Shown piece by piece: positions 38,642 through 49,300 of a stretch of DNA of 64,000 nt. Numbering within the stretch: position 1 is the first letter of the stretch; every line of letters begins with the position of its first letter. The notes under the pieces are model-generated. The model saw only the letters and a list, made by a program, of their open reading frames with translations. It did no database searches and had not been told where the DNA came from. A program made the position numbers and the translations under genes. The DNA lies in contig NZ_VIGV01000010.1 in assembly GCF_007858445.1 (NCBI RefSeq), positions 1 through 64,000 of the forward strand, given 5' to 3'. Origin of the DNA: Tsukamurella sputi (GTDB lineage Bacteria; Actinomycetota; Actinomycetes; Mycobacteriales; Mycobacteriaceae).

Positions 38642-39598
38642 TTACTGGGCGACGGCGGCTTCGCGGTGGTGCGCGAGCCAGCGCTCGGCGTCGATCGCGG
38701 CGGAACAGCCGCTGCCGGCCGCCGTGATCGCCTGCCGGTAGGTGTGGTCGACGAGGTCGCCCGCGGCGAAGACGCCGGGCACGCCGGTGGCGGTGCTGCG
38801 GCCCTCGACCTGCACGTAGCCGTCGTCGTCGACGGTGACCTGACCGGCGACCAGACCGGAGCGGGGATCGTGGCCGATGGCGACGAACAGACCCGTGACC
38901 TCGAGGGTTTCGACGGCGCCGGTCACGGTGTTCTCGACGAGCAGCGACTCGACCGACTTCTCGCCCTGCACGGCGTTGACCTTGGCGTCGGTGAGGAAGC
39001 GGATCTTCTCGTTGGCGCGGGCGCGGTCGAGCATGATCTTGGAGGCGCGGAAGTTCTCGCTGCGGTGGATCAGGGTCACGGACTTGGCGAACTTGGTGAG
39101 GAAGATCGCCTCCTCCATCGCCGAGTCGCCGCCGCCGACCACGGCGATGTCCTGGTCCCGGAAGAAGAAGCCGTCACACGTGGCGCAGGCGCTGACGCCG
39201 CGGCCCAGCAGGGCCTCCTCGCCGGGGATGCCCAGGTAGCGGGCGGCGGCGCCCATCGCCAAGATCACCGCGCGAGCGCGGTAGGTGCCCTCGGAGGTGA
39301 CGACCTCCTTGATCTCGCCGTCCAGCTGGACGGACTCCACGTCCTCCATGCGCAGGTCGGCGCCGAAGCGGATGGCCTGCTCGCGCATCTCGTCCATGAG
39401 CTGCGGGCCCATGATGCCGTTCTGGAAGCCGGGGTAGTTCTCCACCTCGGTGGTGGTCATGAGCGCGCCGCCGAAGTTGGTGCCCTCGAACAGGATGGTG
39501 TTCAGCTCTGCGCGGCCGGCGTAGACGCCCGCCGTGTACCCGGCCGGACCCGACCCGATGATGATCACGTCCGCGATGTCGGTGCCAGCTGCAGTCAT
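38642..39598 (-). CDS. trxB: thioredoxin reductase
   Basis: 318 residues. FAD-binding [20 protein letters not shown] at about 13-32, redox pair [10 protein letters not shown] with Cys138 and Cys141, NADPH motif [15 protein letters not shown], and a C-terminal FAD motif ([20 protein letters not shown]). Transfers electrons from NADPH to thioredoxin. Confidence 0.97.
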   Translation of the reverse strand: MTAAGTDIADVIIIGSGPAGYTAGVYAGRAELNTILFEGTNFGGALMTTTEVENYPGFQNGIMGPQLMDEMREQAIRFGADLRMEDVESVQLDGEIKEVVTSEGTYRARAVILAMGAAARYLGIPGEEALLGRGVSACATCDGFFFRDQDIAVVGGGDSAMEEAIFLTKFAKSVTLIHRSENFRASKIMLDRARANEKIRFLTDAKVNAVQGEKSVESLLVENTVTGAVETLEVTGLFVAIGHDPRSGLVAGQVTVDDDGYVQVEGRSTATGVPGVFAAGDLVDHTYRQAITAAGSGCSAAIDAERWLAHHREAAVAQ

Positions 39599-39699
39599 CT
39601 ACCTACCCAACCCTTGAAGAAGTGCCCGGTTCGTCCGGGCCGACATGTGTGCCAACGGCGCCGGACCCCTGGATGTTCCCGCACCGCTCTCACCCAAGG

Positions 39700-40323
39700 T
39701 TACGACGTACCCCCGCTCCCGGCCGAAGCACGGCTGAGCACGCGGTTCACCAGTACCGACGATCTCTCACCCTGCGCGCACGAGGGAGCGACGGCGAGCA
39801 CCCGCAGCTCGCCCAGGGCCGTACCCGGCAGCAGGAGGACGGTGGCGTGCGTGCCCCGCAGCTGCATGGAGCCCGCGCCGAGCAGCGTCCGTTGCGGGGC
39901 GGGCACCGACGCCGCATCCAGGCACCGGGTCAGCGCGAGGCCATCGGCGAAGGGTCCGCGGTCCCCGCCCGGCACCGCCGCGGCGAGGAGCACGCCGGTC
40001 TCCGGGTCCGCCGTCGGCGAGTCCCGCACCGTCGCCACCGCGACGCCGGCCGCCAGGACACCGACCGCGGCCGCCGCAGCACCCAGGACGACGAAGCGCC
40101 GGCGGCGCCGCGGCGGAACCGGCACGGGCGCGGCTCTGATGGCCGCCGCGATCCTGCGGTCGCCGAGCGGGTTGTCGGCGACGAAGCCCTCCGGGGCGGA
40201 CCACTGCGCGTACGTGCGGTCGCGGTACTCGGCGAGGGCGGCGTCGAGCCGCGCCTCCGCCGCACGGCTGAGCTGCGGACCGTCGTCCGCGAAGTCGTCC
40301 GTCCGCCGTTCCGCGTGCCCCAT
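39700..40323 (-). CDS. anti-sigma-M factor (RsmA/Rv3912-like)
   Basis: 207 residues. A cytoplasmic N-terminal part of about 75 residues with a basic stretch PPRRRRRF, one membrane span (VVLGAAAAAVGVLAAGVAVA), then an extracytoplasmic domain with two Cys. It is downstream of sigM on the same strand, separated by 170 bases that contain an ECF-type promoter. The pairing with SigM and the topology support an anti-sigma role, as for Rv3912. Confidence 0.7.
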   Translation of the reverse strand: MGHAERRTDDFADDGPQLSRAAEARLDAALAEYRDRTYAQWSAPEGFVADNPLGDRRIAAAIRAAPVPVPPRRRRRFVVLGAAAAAVGVLAAGVAVATVRDSPTADPETGVLLAAAVPGGDRGPFADGLALTRCLDAASVPAPQRTLLGAGSMQLRGTHATVLLLPGTALGELRVLAVAPSCAQGERSSVLVNRVLSRASAGSGGTS

Positions 40324-40345
40324 CGGAACCTCCTCTCATCAATTG

Positions 40346-40371
40346 GACGCACCAGCCGCGCGATCGGTTCC
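40346..40371 (-). promoter_or_regulatory. ECF (SigM-type) promoter before the anti-sigma gene
   Basis: On the minus strand GGAAC (40371-40367), 17 bases, then CGTC (40349-40346), followed by CAATTGAT. This matches the mycobacterial SigM consensus GGAAC-N16-18-CGTC. The start would lie just before the ribosome site GAGGAGG. An element with the same boxes, spacing and downstream bases occurs at 56067-56092. Confidence 0.65.
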
Positions 40372-40493
40372 CATCGATCTCATTACCCGTTGTGCGGCAT
40401 GCGAACGACCCGTCCGGCGAGAGGCGCGCGGCGCGCCGGCTCCGCGCCGCGGAGCGGGAGTGCGGCGGCACTGGGAGCGGGAGCGGCCCCGGA

Positions 40494-41132
40494 TCAGCGC
40501 AGCAGGCGCTCGAGCCGCGTACGAGCGCGGGCGCGGCGGCTCTTGACCGTGCCGGGAGCGACCCCGAGGAGCTCGGCCGCCTGGCCGACGGACAGCCCGT
40601 GCATGTCGACGGCGACGACGGCGGCCCGCTGGTCCTCGGGCAGCATGCGCAGCGCCGCCTCGATGGACAGCCGCCGGTCCAGATCCTCGGCGCCCCTCCC
40701 CTCGTCCGAGGCGAGGCCGCTCAGGTCGTCGGGCATGGGGAGCGACGTGCGCACCTGGTTGCGGCGGGCACGGTCGAGGCAGGCGTTGACCACGATGCGG
40801 TGCAGCCAGCTCCCCACCTTGCAGTCGCCGCGGAAACTCGGTGAGAGCTGGAAGGCGCGCAGCATCGCGTCCTGCAGGCAGTCCTCCGCGTCGGTGTGGT
40901 CGCGGATGGTGCGCAGCGCGGTCGCGCGGAGCTGGCGGGCGTGCCGGTGGAAGAGCTCCGCGAAGGCATCGCTGTTGCCGCGGGCCGCGTCGGCGAGAAG
41001 GTCCTCGTCGGAGGCCTCGTCGTAGTCGGGACGCGGTGGGACCCGGGTCGGTCGCCGGCCGGTGCCGCGCACGTCGACCACCGGATCCCCCGATCCAGGC
41101 GGCCTCGAGATGGTGTTCCCCCGCTCGGTCAT
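40494..41132 (-). CDS. sigM: ECF RNA polymerase sigma factor SigM
   Basis: 212 residues. Region 2 covers about 45-115 (FAELFHRHARQLRATALRTI, then DAEDCLQDAMLRAFQLSPSF), and region 4 covers 150-208 (ALRMLPEDQRAAVVAVDMHG, then LSVGQAAELLGVAPGTVKSR). Its position next to trxB/trxA/cwlM and an anti-sigma gene identifies it as the SigM equivalent. Divergent from putA across a 203-base gap. Confidence 0.9.
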   Translation of the reverse strand: MTERGNTISRPPGSGDPVVDVRGTGRRPTRVPPRPDYDEASDEDLLADAARGNSDAFAELFHRHARQLRATALRTIRDHTDAEDCLQDAMLRAFQLSPSFRGDCKVGSWLHRIVVNACLDRARRNQVRTSLPMPDDLSGLASDEGRGAEDLDRRLSIEAALRMLPEDQRAAVVAVDMHGLSVGQAAELLGVAPGTVKSRRARARTRLERLLR

Positions 41133-41335
41133 GCACGGATGTTAGAGGGGCTCGATACCGTTATGAGACGAATTCTTTGCAATTCAATGACCGACAGTCG
41201 GCGAGACCCGATGTTTGCGATGACGCATGCACTCCCAGGTTCTCGGTGATCGGGACTACAATCGTCGCTGGGCCAGGTGGCGCACCCGTCGCTGTGGAAC
41301 TTCCTTTCACTGCGTGAGCTATCAGGAGGCCTCTC

Positions 41336-44300
41336 ATGGTCGAATCGTCCCGTCCGTCTGATCCCCTGCCGTCCGCCGGTGCTCCGGGCGATACCGCCGA
41401 TGAACAACTGGTCGACGCCGTCGTCGCGCGGGCGCAGCGCTGGCTGCGCGCCAGTCGTGGCGCCCGGCCGGCCGAAGTCGGTCGACGGGAGGCGGCAGCC
41501 ACCGCCAGTCTCGCCGCGCTGCTGCATGATCCGAACGGCGTCGAGTTCACCATGGGTTTCGTGGATCAGGTCGCCAGGCCCGAGGACGATCATGTGGCCG
41601 CGAAGGCTCTACGCCGCCTCGTCTCCCCCGCGGCCGGCGGCGCGCCGGGCCGGGCGTTCATGAGCCCCGTCGACGCGGCGCTGCTGCGCGCCGGCACCGT
41701 CGCGGCCGGGATCGCCCCGTCGATCGCGATGCCCGTAGCCCGTCTGCGGCTGCGGCAACTGGTGGGCCACTTGGTCTTCGACGCGGAGGGTGAGAAGCTG
41801 CAGCGCCGCCTCCGGCGCGCCCGGGAGGTGGGCGTGCGGCTGAACCTGAACCTGCTCGGCGAGGCCGTCCTGGGCCAGGGCGAGGCCGACGACCGGCTCG
41901 CGCGCACGCACGAGCTGCTCGCGAATCCCTCCGTCGACTACGTCTCGATCAAGGTCTCGTCCGTCGTGGCGCAGCTCGTCCCGTGGGACCTCGAGGGCAA
42001 CCGGGACCGCATCGTCGAGCGATTGCGTCCGCTGTACCGCACGGCCCGCGACGGCGGGAAGTTCGTCAATCTCGACATGGAGGAGTACAAGGACCTCCAC
42101 CTGACCCTCGAGGTCTTCACCGCGCTGCTGGACGAACCCGAATTCCACTCGCTGACAGCGGGAATCGTGCTGCAGGCCTATCTCCCCGATGCATCCGGGG
42201 CACTCGCCCGGCTCACCGGTTTCGCCCGTCGCCGCGTCGCCGCTGGCGGCGCGCCGATCAAGGTGCGCCTGGTCAAGGGTGCGAACCTCGCGATGGAGCG
42301 GGTGGACGCCGAGCTGCACGACTGGCCGCTCGCCACCTACGGCAGCAAGTCCGACGTCGACGCGAACTACCTGCGCATGGTCGAGCGGGCCCTGCGGCCC
42401 GAGAACGCCGACGCCCTGCGCATCGGTGTCGCCTCCCAGAACCTCTTCTCCGTGGCGTACGCCGTCGAGCTGGCGGCGCGACGGGACGTGCAGCGACAGT
42501 TGGACATCGAGATGCTGCAGGGCATGGCGCCGATGGAGGCGGCCGCGGTGCGCGCCGACGTGGGCTCGCTCATCCTCTACACGCCGGTGGTGCGGGCCGG
42601 CGACTTCGACGTGGCCGTGAGCTACCTGGTGCGGCGCCTCGAGGAGAACGCGTCGAGCGAGAACTTCCTGTACTCGATGTTCAGCCCCGATGCGGGCGCG
42701 ATCGCGGTGGAGGAGCAGCGGTTCCGCACCGCGGTCGCCCGGCGCGAGCAGGTCCAGGACGGCCCGAACCGCGTGCAGGACCGCGGCGCCGAGACCGTCG
42801 TGGCGCACGAAGGTCCGTTCGTCGGGGAGCCGGACACCGATCCGTCGACGCCCGGCAACCGGGCCTGGGCTCGCGCCGCTCTGGAACGACCCGATCGCGT
42901 CGAACCCCCTGCCCGGGTGACGGATCCGGCACAGGTGGACACCGCCGTGGACACGGCCCTGGCGGCCCAGCAGACATGGGCCACCGTCCCGGCCGCAGAG
43001 CGTGCCGCTCTCCTGCTCCGGGTCGCCGACGAGCTCGCCCGCCGCCGTGGCGAACTGCTCACCGTGATGTCCCACGAGGCGGGCAAGACCGTTTCCGAGG
43101 CGGATCCCGAGATCTCCGAAGCCATCGACTTCGCCCGGTACTACGCTCACAGCGCCCTCGAGCTGCACGACGACGAGGCCGTCTTCACTCCGCACCGGCT
43201 GGTGGTGGTCACGCCGCCATGGAACTTCCCCGTCGCGATCCCGCTCGGTGGCGTGCTCGCCGCGTTGGCGGCCGGTGCCGCAGTCATCATCAAGCCCGCA
43301 CCGCAGGTGCTGCGATGCGGCGCCGCGGCGATCGCCGCACTGCACGCCGCCGGGGTGCCCCGGGATCTGGTGCAGTTGGTCAACGCCGACGAGGCCGCCG
43401 CCGGCCGCCGCCTGGTCACGCATCCCGGGGCGGACGCCGTCGTGCTCACCGGCTCGAGCGAGACCGCCGCGCTGTTCCGCGGATGGCGTCCCGAGCTGGA
43501 ACTGCTCGCCGAGACCTCCGGGAAGAACGCGATGGTCGTGACCCCGGCCGCCGACCCCGACCTCGCCGTGAACGACCTGGTGCGCAGCGCATTCGGGCAC
43601 GCGGGACAGAAATGTTCCGCCGCATCGCTCGCGATCCTCGTAGGCAGCGTCGGCCGATCGCGGCGCTTCCTCGGCCAGCTGCAGGACGCCGTCCGGACCC
43701 TGGTCGTGGGTGAGGGCCACGACCTCGCGACCACGATGGGACCGCTCATCGAACCCGCCACCGGCAAGTTGTTGCGCGGGCTCACCGAGCCGGCGGACGG
43801 CGAGCGCTGGCTCGTCGAGCCGCGGCGGCTCGACGACACCGGTCGCCTCTGGTCGCCCGGCGTGCTCGACGGGGTGGCGGAGGGCAGCTGGTTCCACACC
43901 ACCGAGCTCTTCGGACCTGTGCTCGGCATCATGCGTGCCGCTACCCTCGACGACGCGCTGCGGCTGCAGAACTCCACCGGATACGGCCTCACCGCCGGCC
44001 TGCACAGCCTCGATCCCGACGAGATCGCCCAGTGGCGGGAGAAGGTGGAGGCGGGCAACCTCTACATCAACCGTCACATGACCGGCGCCATCGTGCAGCG
44101 GCAGTCCTTCGGCGGGTGGAAGCGTTCCTCGATCGGGCCGGGCGCCAAGGCCGGCGGACCCAACTACGTCGCGCAGTTCGGGCGCTGGACCGACTCCACC
44201 GTGCCATCGGCACCTGAGATCGCGGCCACCGTGTTCAGCGAGCGGATCATCGCCGCCGCCCCCGAACTCGGTCCCGAGGACGTGTCCTGGCTGCACGCCG

Positions 44301-44776
44301 CGGCCGCGTCGGACCAGCGTGCCTGGGACGCCGAGTTCGGGGTGGAGCACGATCCGACCGGCCTCGCGTCGGAGGCGAACGTCTTCCGTTACCGGCCGCT
44401 CCCCCGGCTCGAGGTGCGCGTGGGCCCGGGTGCGCGCGCCCGCGACCTGGTGCGGCTGCAGCTGGCCGCCGCGCGCACGGGTACCCGGCTCGACGTGACC
44501 GTGAGCCCCGACGCGCCCGCCATGCCCTTCGCCGCCCCCGTCCACCCCGCCCAGGAGTACGCCGACGGCCTCGGCGAGCGCGCCGAACCCGTCCGCATCC
44601 GGGTGCTCGGCGAGCCGGAGCCCGAGGTGGCTGCGGCCGCGGCTCGGTACGGCCACAGCGTGCTCCGCGGACCCGTTCTGCTGTCCGGCCGCCGCGAGCT
44701 GCTCAGCGTGCTCCGGGAGCAGGCGGTGAGCACCACCCGGCACCGCTACGGGCACCTCGCCGACGGCGCCGAGTAG
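41336..44776 (+). CDS. putA: bifunctional proline dehydrogenase / glutamate-semialdehyde dehydrogenase
   Basis: 1146 residues from ATG 41336 with GGAGG upstream. The N-terminal FAD-dependent proline dehydrogenase barrel covers about 70-470 (APIKVRLVKGANLAME, ENFLYSMFSPDAG). The NAD-dependent aldehyde dehydrogenase covers about 510-1010, with ELLAETSGKNAMVV (Glu726), LTGSSETA and GHAGQKCSAASLA (catalytic Cys760). A C-terminal extension of about 130 residues follows. No N-terminal DNA-binding domain is present, so it is not the autorepressing enterobacterial type. Converts proline to glutamate. A TACAAT at 41257-41262 could be its -10 box. Confidence 0.95.
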   Translation: MVESSRPSDPLPSAGAPGDTADEQLVDAVVARAQRWLRASRGARPAEVGRREAAATASLAALLHDPNGVEFTMGFVDQVARPEDDHVAAKALRRLVSPAAGGAPGRAFMSPVDAALLRAGTVAAGIAPSIAMPVARLRLRQLVGHLVFDAEGEKLQRRLRRAREVGVRLNLNLLGEAVLGQGEADDRLARTHELLANPSVDYVSIKVSSVVAQLVPWDLEGNRDRIVERLRPLYRTARDGGKFVNLDMEEYKDLHLTLEVFTALLDEPEFHSLTAGIVLQAYLPDASGALARLTGFARRRVAAGGAPIKVRLVKGANLAMERVDAELHDWPLATYGSKSDVDANYLRMVERALRPENADALRIGVASQNLFSVAYAVELAARRDVQRQLDIEMLQGMAPMEAAAVRADVGSLILYTPVVRAGDFDVAVSYLVRRLEENASSENFLYSMFSPDAGAIAVEEQRFRTAVARREQVQDGPNRVQDRGAETVVAHEGPFVGEPDTDPSTPGNRAWARAALERPDRVEPPARVTDPAQVDTAVDTALAAQQTWATVPAAERAALLLRVADELARRRGELLTVMSHEAGKTVSEADPEISEAIDFARYYAHSALELHDDEAVFTPHRLVVVTPPWNFPVAIPLGGVLAALAAGAAVIIKPAPQVLRCGAAAIAALHAAGVPRDLVQLVNADEAAAGRRLVTHPGADAVVLTGSSETAALFRGWRPELELLAETSGKNAMVVTPAADPDLAVNDLVRSAFGHAGQKCSAASLAILVGSVGRSRRFLGQLQDAVRTLVVGEGHDLATTMGPLIEPATGKLLRGLTEPADGERWLVEPRRLDDTGRLWSPGVLDGVAEGSWFHTTELFGPVLGIMRAATLDDALRLQNSTGYGLTAGLHSLDPDEIAQWREKVEAGNLYINRHMTGAIVQRQSFGGWKRSSIGPGAKAGGPNYVAQFGRWTDSTVPSAPEIAATVFSERIIAAAPELGPEDVSWLHAAAASDQRAWDAEFGVEHDPTGLASEANVFRYRPLPRLEVRVGPGARARDLVRLQLAAARTGTRLDVTVSPDAPAMPFAAPVHPAQEYADGLGERAEPVRIRVLGEPEPEVAAAAARYGHSVLRGPVLLSGRRELLSVLREQAVSTTRHRYGHLADGAE

Positions 44777-44804
44777 TCCGCCGCCGAGGCGTCGGCGCCT
44801 ACTC
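44771..44804. terminator. inverted repeat at the convergent putA/tag stops
   Basis: GAGTAG (44771-44776) and CTACTC (44799-44804) with further pairing of CGCCG and CGGCG inside. Each arm carries the TAG stop of one of the two convergent genes. Likely bidirectional terminator. Confidence 0.5.
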
Positions 44805-45398
44805 CCAGACCCCGGACGTACCGCGCCGGTGGCTGCCGACCAGATGATCGTCGACCATGCCCACCGCCTGCATGAGCGCGTACATCGTGGTGGGGCCCAC
44901 GAAGCGGAAACCCCGGCGGCGCAGCTCCTTCGACAGGGCGACCGACTCGGGCGAGGTTGCGGCCACCTCCGCCATCGTGCGCGGCGCCGGGGTCCGCTCG
45001 GGCTGGAAGGACCACACCAGCTCGACCAGACCGACATCCTCCCGCAGGGCCACCACGGCCCGCGCGTTGCCGATGGTGGCCTCGATCTTCTGCCGGTTCC
45101 GGATGATCCCGGCGTCCGCCATCAGGCGTTCGACGTCCCCCTCGTCGAACGCGGCGACCGCGTCGGGATCGAAGTCGGCGAAGCCCGCGCGGAAGGCCGG
45201 GCGCTTGCGCAGCACCGTCGCCCACGACAGGCCCGCCTGGAAGCCCTCCAGCGCGATGCGCTCGAACAGCCCCCGCTCGTCCCGGACGGGCATGCCCCAT
45301 TCGGTGTCGTAGTACTCGCGCAGCAACCCGTCCGCCGCCCAGGCCGGACGCGCGAGCCCGTCCTCACCGATCACCACACCGTCGTTGTTCTCCGCCAT
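44799..45398 (-). CDS. tag: DNA-3-methyladenine glycosylase I
   Basis: 199 residues from ATG 45398 with GGGGAG upstream. WAADGLLREYYDTEWGMPVR, then FERIALEGFQAGLSWATVLR and later RRGFRFVGPTTMYALMQAVG with MVDDH are the conserved Tag segments, including Glu and Trp of the 3-methyladenine pocket. Removes 3-methyladenine from alkylated DNA. Confidence 0.95.
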   Translation of the reverse strand: MAENNDGVVIGEDGLARPAWAADGLLREYYDTEWGMPVRDERGLFERIALEGFQAGLSWATVLRKRPAFRAGFADFDPDAVAAFDEGDVERLMADAGIIRNRQKIEATIGNARAVVALREDVGLVELVWSFQPERTPAPRTMAEVAATSPESVALSKELRRRGFRFVGPTTMYALMQAVGMVDDHLVGSHRRGTSGVWE

Positions 45399-45511
45399 CT
45401 CGCTCCCCCTCGATCGAGTGCGCCCGGTGGGCGCCGTCTCCGCACCGTAGAGCACGGCCCCGACAAGTTCGCCGTAAGCCGGTGTTCAGCGGATGGGTGG
45501 ACGATCCGGTC

Positions 45512-46393
45512 ATGTCCGTCCATCCCGATCCGCTGCGCCTGATCCGCGCCCGTTGGTGCCTGCTCGCGGCCGCGCAGCCCGTGCTCGCCGCCGCGGGCGC
45601 GCCGCTGCCCTTCCGGGTCACCGTCGACGGTGGTGATCGGGGCGTCGCGCGCTACGACGCCTCGTCGACCGCCGGCGCGACCCTCGCCTGGTTCGGCCCG
45701 GATCGTGCCGTCCTGTCCTGCGGCGACCTGGGGTGGCACGTGCCCGGCGCGACGGGACCGGCGGAGCGGATGGACGGCGGACCGTCGTGGCTCGAGCACG
45801 TCACCGCGCTCGATCACCGGCTGGCCGCCGGCCGGTACGGCTGGACGGGCGTCTGGGACGCCGACGGCTTCCATGCGACCGAGGACCCGGCCCTGGGCGC
45901 GCCCCTCCCCCCGGTGTCCGGCCCGGACGAGGTCGTGAGCGCGCTCGGCGCGCGGCTGGGGAGCGGCGGCGGTCTGCACCACGTGGTGCGGATGTGCGAG
46001 TACGAGTGGCTCGACGCGGCGTCGTGGTGGACCGCCTTCGGCTCTCTCGCCCCGGAGCGTCTGCTCGACGAGGCCTGGCTGCGACTGCGCGACGCGGGGC
46101 TCACGCAGTGGACGGGTGAGGGACCCCGGTACGACGGGGTGCCGGGGCGCACTCCGGAGGAGGCGCGTGCCGCTGCCGCGGAGCACGCGCGGAGCCGGGG
46201 CCTGCAGATCCCCGAGGAGGTGCGGGTCGAATCGGCCCTGCGCACGCGAACCGGTTGGCGTGTGCGGTTTCTCGACTATCGCGATGTGGAATCGGGCCGG
46301 CCGCTGCTGATCTCGGTCCCCGACGCGGGGCCGACGCGGATCGAGGACGCCGAGGTGCGGGGCGTTACGCGCCCTGGAAGGACACCTGGTTGA
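45512..46393 (+). CDS. hypothetical protein
   Basis: 293 residues from ATG 45512. Trp- and Ala-rich, no membrane span or signal peptide. The N-terminal half has a RVTVDGGDRGVARYDASSTA and AVLSCGDLGWHVPG pattern that suggests a beta-rich fold. I do not recognise a family. It overlaps the end of the convergent murJ gene by 29 bases. Codon use looks like that of its neighbours, so a real gene is likely. Confidence 0.7.
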   Translation: MSVHPDPLRLIRARWCLLAAAQPVLAAAGAPLPFRVTVDGGDRGVARYDASSTAGATLAWFGPDRAVLSCGDLGWHVPGATGPAERMDGGPSWLEHVTALDHRLAAGRYGWTGVWDADGFHATEDPALGAPLPPVSGPDEVVSALGARLGSGGGLHHVVRMCEYEWLDAASWWTAFGSLAPERLLDEAWLRLRDAGLTQWTGEGPRYDGVPGRTPEEARAAAAEHARSRGLQIPEEVRVESALRTRTGWRVRFLDYRDVESGRPLLISVPDAGPTRIEDAEVRGVTRPGRTPG

Positions 46394-49300
46394 TGGTGGT
46401 GTACCAGTCGTTGCCGGACTCCTTGGTGAGACCCGTGATCCACACCAGGACGTAGCGGGCGCGCGGCGCGACGCTGCTCACGTGGAAGTCGTTGGCGCCC
46501 GGGCGCAGCGTGCCGGACCAGACCAACGAGGTCTCGTCGAGCGTCTTGACCGAATCCTTGGTGGCGGTGCGCACCTCGACGGTGCTGCCCGCGCTCGGAG
46601 AGGTGATCGTGCCGCGCGTCAGCGACACCGCCTTGTCGAGCGTGACAAGGAAGCCGACGCCCTTCTTGAGATTGCCGAAGGCGGGGCCCGCCTTGTACGT
46701 GTCGGTCTTCCACGACGGGGTCTTACCGGTGAGCACGTTGGCCAGATTCGTCGACGGGTCCTTGGACGAGGAGAAGTCCACGAGGGAGACGTCCGTCGCC
46801 TTCACCGGCGAGCCGACACCGGGCGCGGGCGCGGGGGCCGCGCTCTTCTCCGCCGTCGCGCTCGAGGTGTACAGCGAGCCCACGCCCGACTGCGTGTCCT
46901 TCTCACTGAAGAAGCTGCTGATCAGCAGCGTCAGCCCGATGATCAACAGCAGGGCCACCGCGCACGCGGCGATCACGAGCAGCGGCACGTTCTTCTTGCC
47001 ACCCGAGATGCGCTGCAGCAGCGTCTGCTTCGTCCCCACTCGCTTGGCGGGTGTCGGCTGCTGGGACAGGGGCACGGGGCCCGGCTCGGCGCGGGGAGCC
47101 GCCGGGCGGGGCGCCTCGCGCGGCACCTCCTCGCGCACGGGGGCCAGCAGGTCGGTCTTGACGTCGACCACCGACGCCTGGTCGAGCAGCTGCTGCACGG
47201 TCGCGGCGGTGCGGATGCCCTGCCCGCCCTCCAGCGTGCGCGTCGCGACCGCGGAGATCTCGAAGGGGATGTCGCGCTTGGCGTCCCGCGGCTCGACCGG
47301 GTTGCCGTTGGCGTCCGCGTCCGCCTGCTTGATCCCGGCGACGGTGCCCGTCCCGGTGGTGACGGTGCGGCCCGTCGCATCGTCGAGCGGCCAGCGCTCG
47401 AGGAGCAGCGCGTAGAGCACCGCGCCGAGGCCCCGCACGTCGGACTCCTTGGAGGCGTCCGCGAGGGTGCCGGGGAAGGCGAGGAAGGCGTGGCCGTCCT
47501 GGGAGATGCGCACGCGGTCCGGGTGATCGATCGACAGCGCGGCGCCGGCGCGGTGGGCGCCCTCGGCGGCACCCGCCAGCGCCCGCACGGCCTTGGCCGC
47601 GCCGATCGCGGACGGATGGGTACCGGCCACGTCGGCCAGGGAGCTGCTGGGGATCCACTCGGCCACCACGATGCCGCCCGAGCTGCCGCGCACCACGTCG
47701 AGGACGCGGGCCAGTCCGTTCGAGTGCACGCGCCCCAGGCGCAGGGTGCGGGAGAGGATGGACTGCGGACCCTCGCCGCGCAGGCTGATCTGCGCGCCGC
47801 GCTCGGGGACCGGCGCGCGCTGCTCGGAATCGACGAAGGTGAGCGCCACGTCGCGATCGAGGTTGATGTCGCGCGCCTGCCAGAACTGCAACCCGCGGAT
47901 GCCGCCGTAGTGCTCGATCAGCCGGTACCGGCCGCCGGCGACCACCGCGCCGGGGATCAGCTCGGGACCGCGGGGCACGTCGTCCTCGTCCCAGGACTGG
48001 GCGGACTCGGGCGACGCGGGGAGTCCGGCGGGCGACGGCAGTCGCATCTGACCGGTCCCGGGTGCCTCGTTGCCGGACGTGCGTGCGGAGTCGTCCTCGG
48101 TCACTGCGAATGCTCCTCTTCTGCGGTATCGAAGGCCCGTGGTCGGTTGTTCTGCGCTCGCCCGCGGACGCCGGGGAACATGGCTCTGACCAGCATACGG
48201 GAGGCCGATGTCGTCGGCGATCCGCGGCAGCTGGGCTGTGATCTCCTCGCGCCGGAGGCTGGCGTACGCCTCCAGCTCGTCGAGGCGCATCTCCCGGGTG
48301 TCGGGGGCGCGGGAGGCCGCGCGCTCCGGTTCCGGCGGTGCGCTCGGCCGCAGCGCCGGGACGAACCGGGCCGCGATGCGCTTGAGGGGTGCCAGGATCG
48401 CCAGCACGTCCGGTACTCGCCACAGGGCGAGCAGCGCGTAGATCAACGTCATGCACAGTACGCCTGCGATTGCAAGGAACACCAGCGCGCCCAGCGAGCC
48501 GCTCTTGTCCATGCGCTGCAGGCCGTCGATCTGCATGATCAGGTACACCGTCACGGTGACCAGGACCGACACCGTCGTGGTCTGCAGCAGGGTGCGGGTC
48601 ACGTTGGTCAGGTGCAGCGGGCCGAGTGTGCGGCGCAGCAGGTACCAGCCCATGATCGCGCCCGCGGTGTAGGCCAGGCCGCGGGCCGTGCCGACGAACT
48701 CGACGATGCGGTGATCGTCGTCCACGAACACCGGCACCAGGTAGGACAGCGCGATCTGGACGGCCACGATGGCGATGACGATGCCGGTCGGGACCCAGGC
48801 CCGCTCCTGGGCGTAGAAGACCCGCAGGTGGATCAGGACCATCGCATAGGGGATCAGCACGAACGCGGAGAACGAGATCGCCGTGCCCAGGAAGTTGGCG
48901 TCGTCCTGCGAGAACTGGCCGAAGTTGAAGAGGGCGCGGCCGATGGAGGGTCCGAAGACCGTCATGAAGGCGACGATGGGCACCAGGGCCACCATCGTGA
49001 TGCGGGTGGCGACGGACAGATCGTCGAGTACCGCGTTGCGATTGCCCTCCGCGGCGTTGCGGGACAGGCGGGGCATCACGGCGGTGAGCAGGGCGACGCC
49101 GATCACGCCGTACGGCAGCTGCAGCACCATCCACGCGTACTGGTAGATCGCGGGACCGCCGTCGGAGGCGTGCGAGAGGATCGGCGTGACGGCGTACCAG
49201 CCGGCCAGCGAGATGAAGACGTAGGCGACGATGGCCACGCCCATGGAGCCGAAGTGCTTGAGCCGGTCGTCGATGCCCCAGCGCAGGCGCAGCTTGATCC

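Noticed and set aside
41609-45037. A 1142-codon minus-strand frame opposite putA
   Set aside because: Shadow of putA; composition is that of a mirrored GC-rich gene and no motif is visible.
46474-46490. TCACGTGGAA inside murJ as a seventh parS
   Set aside because: Only 10 of 14 bases match and it lacks GTTT on one side and AAC on the other; isolated from the cluster.
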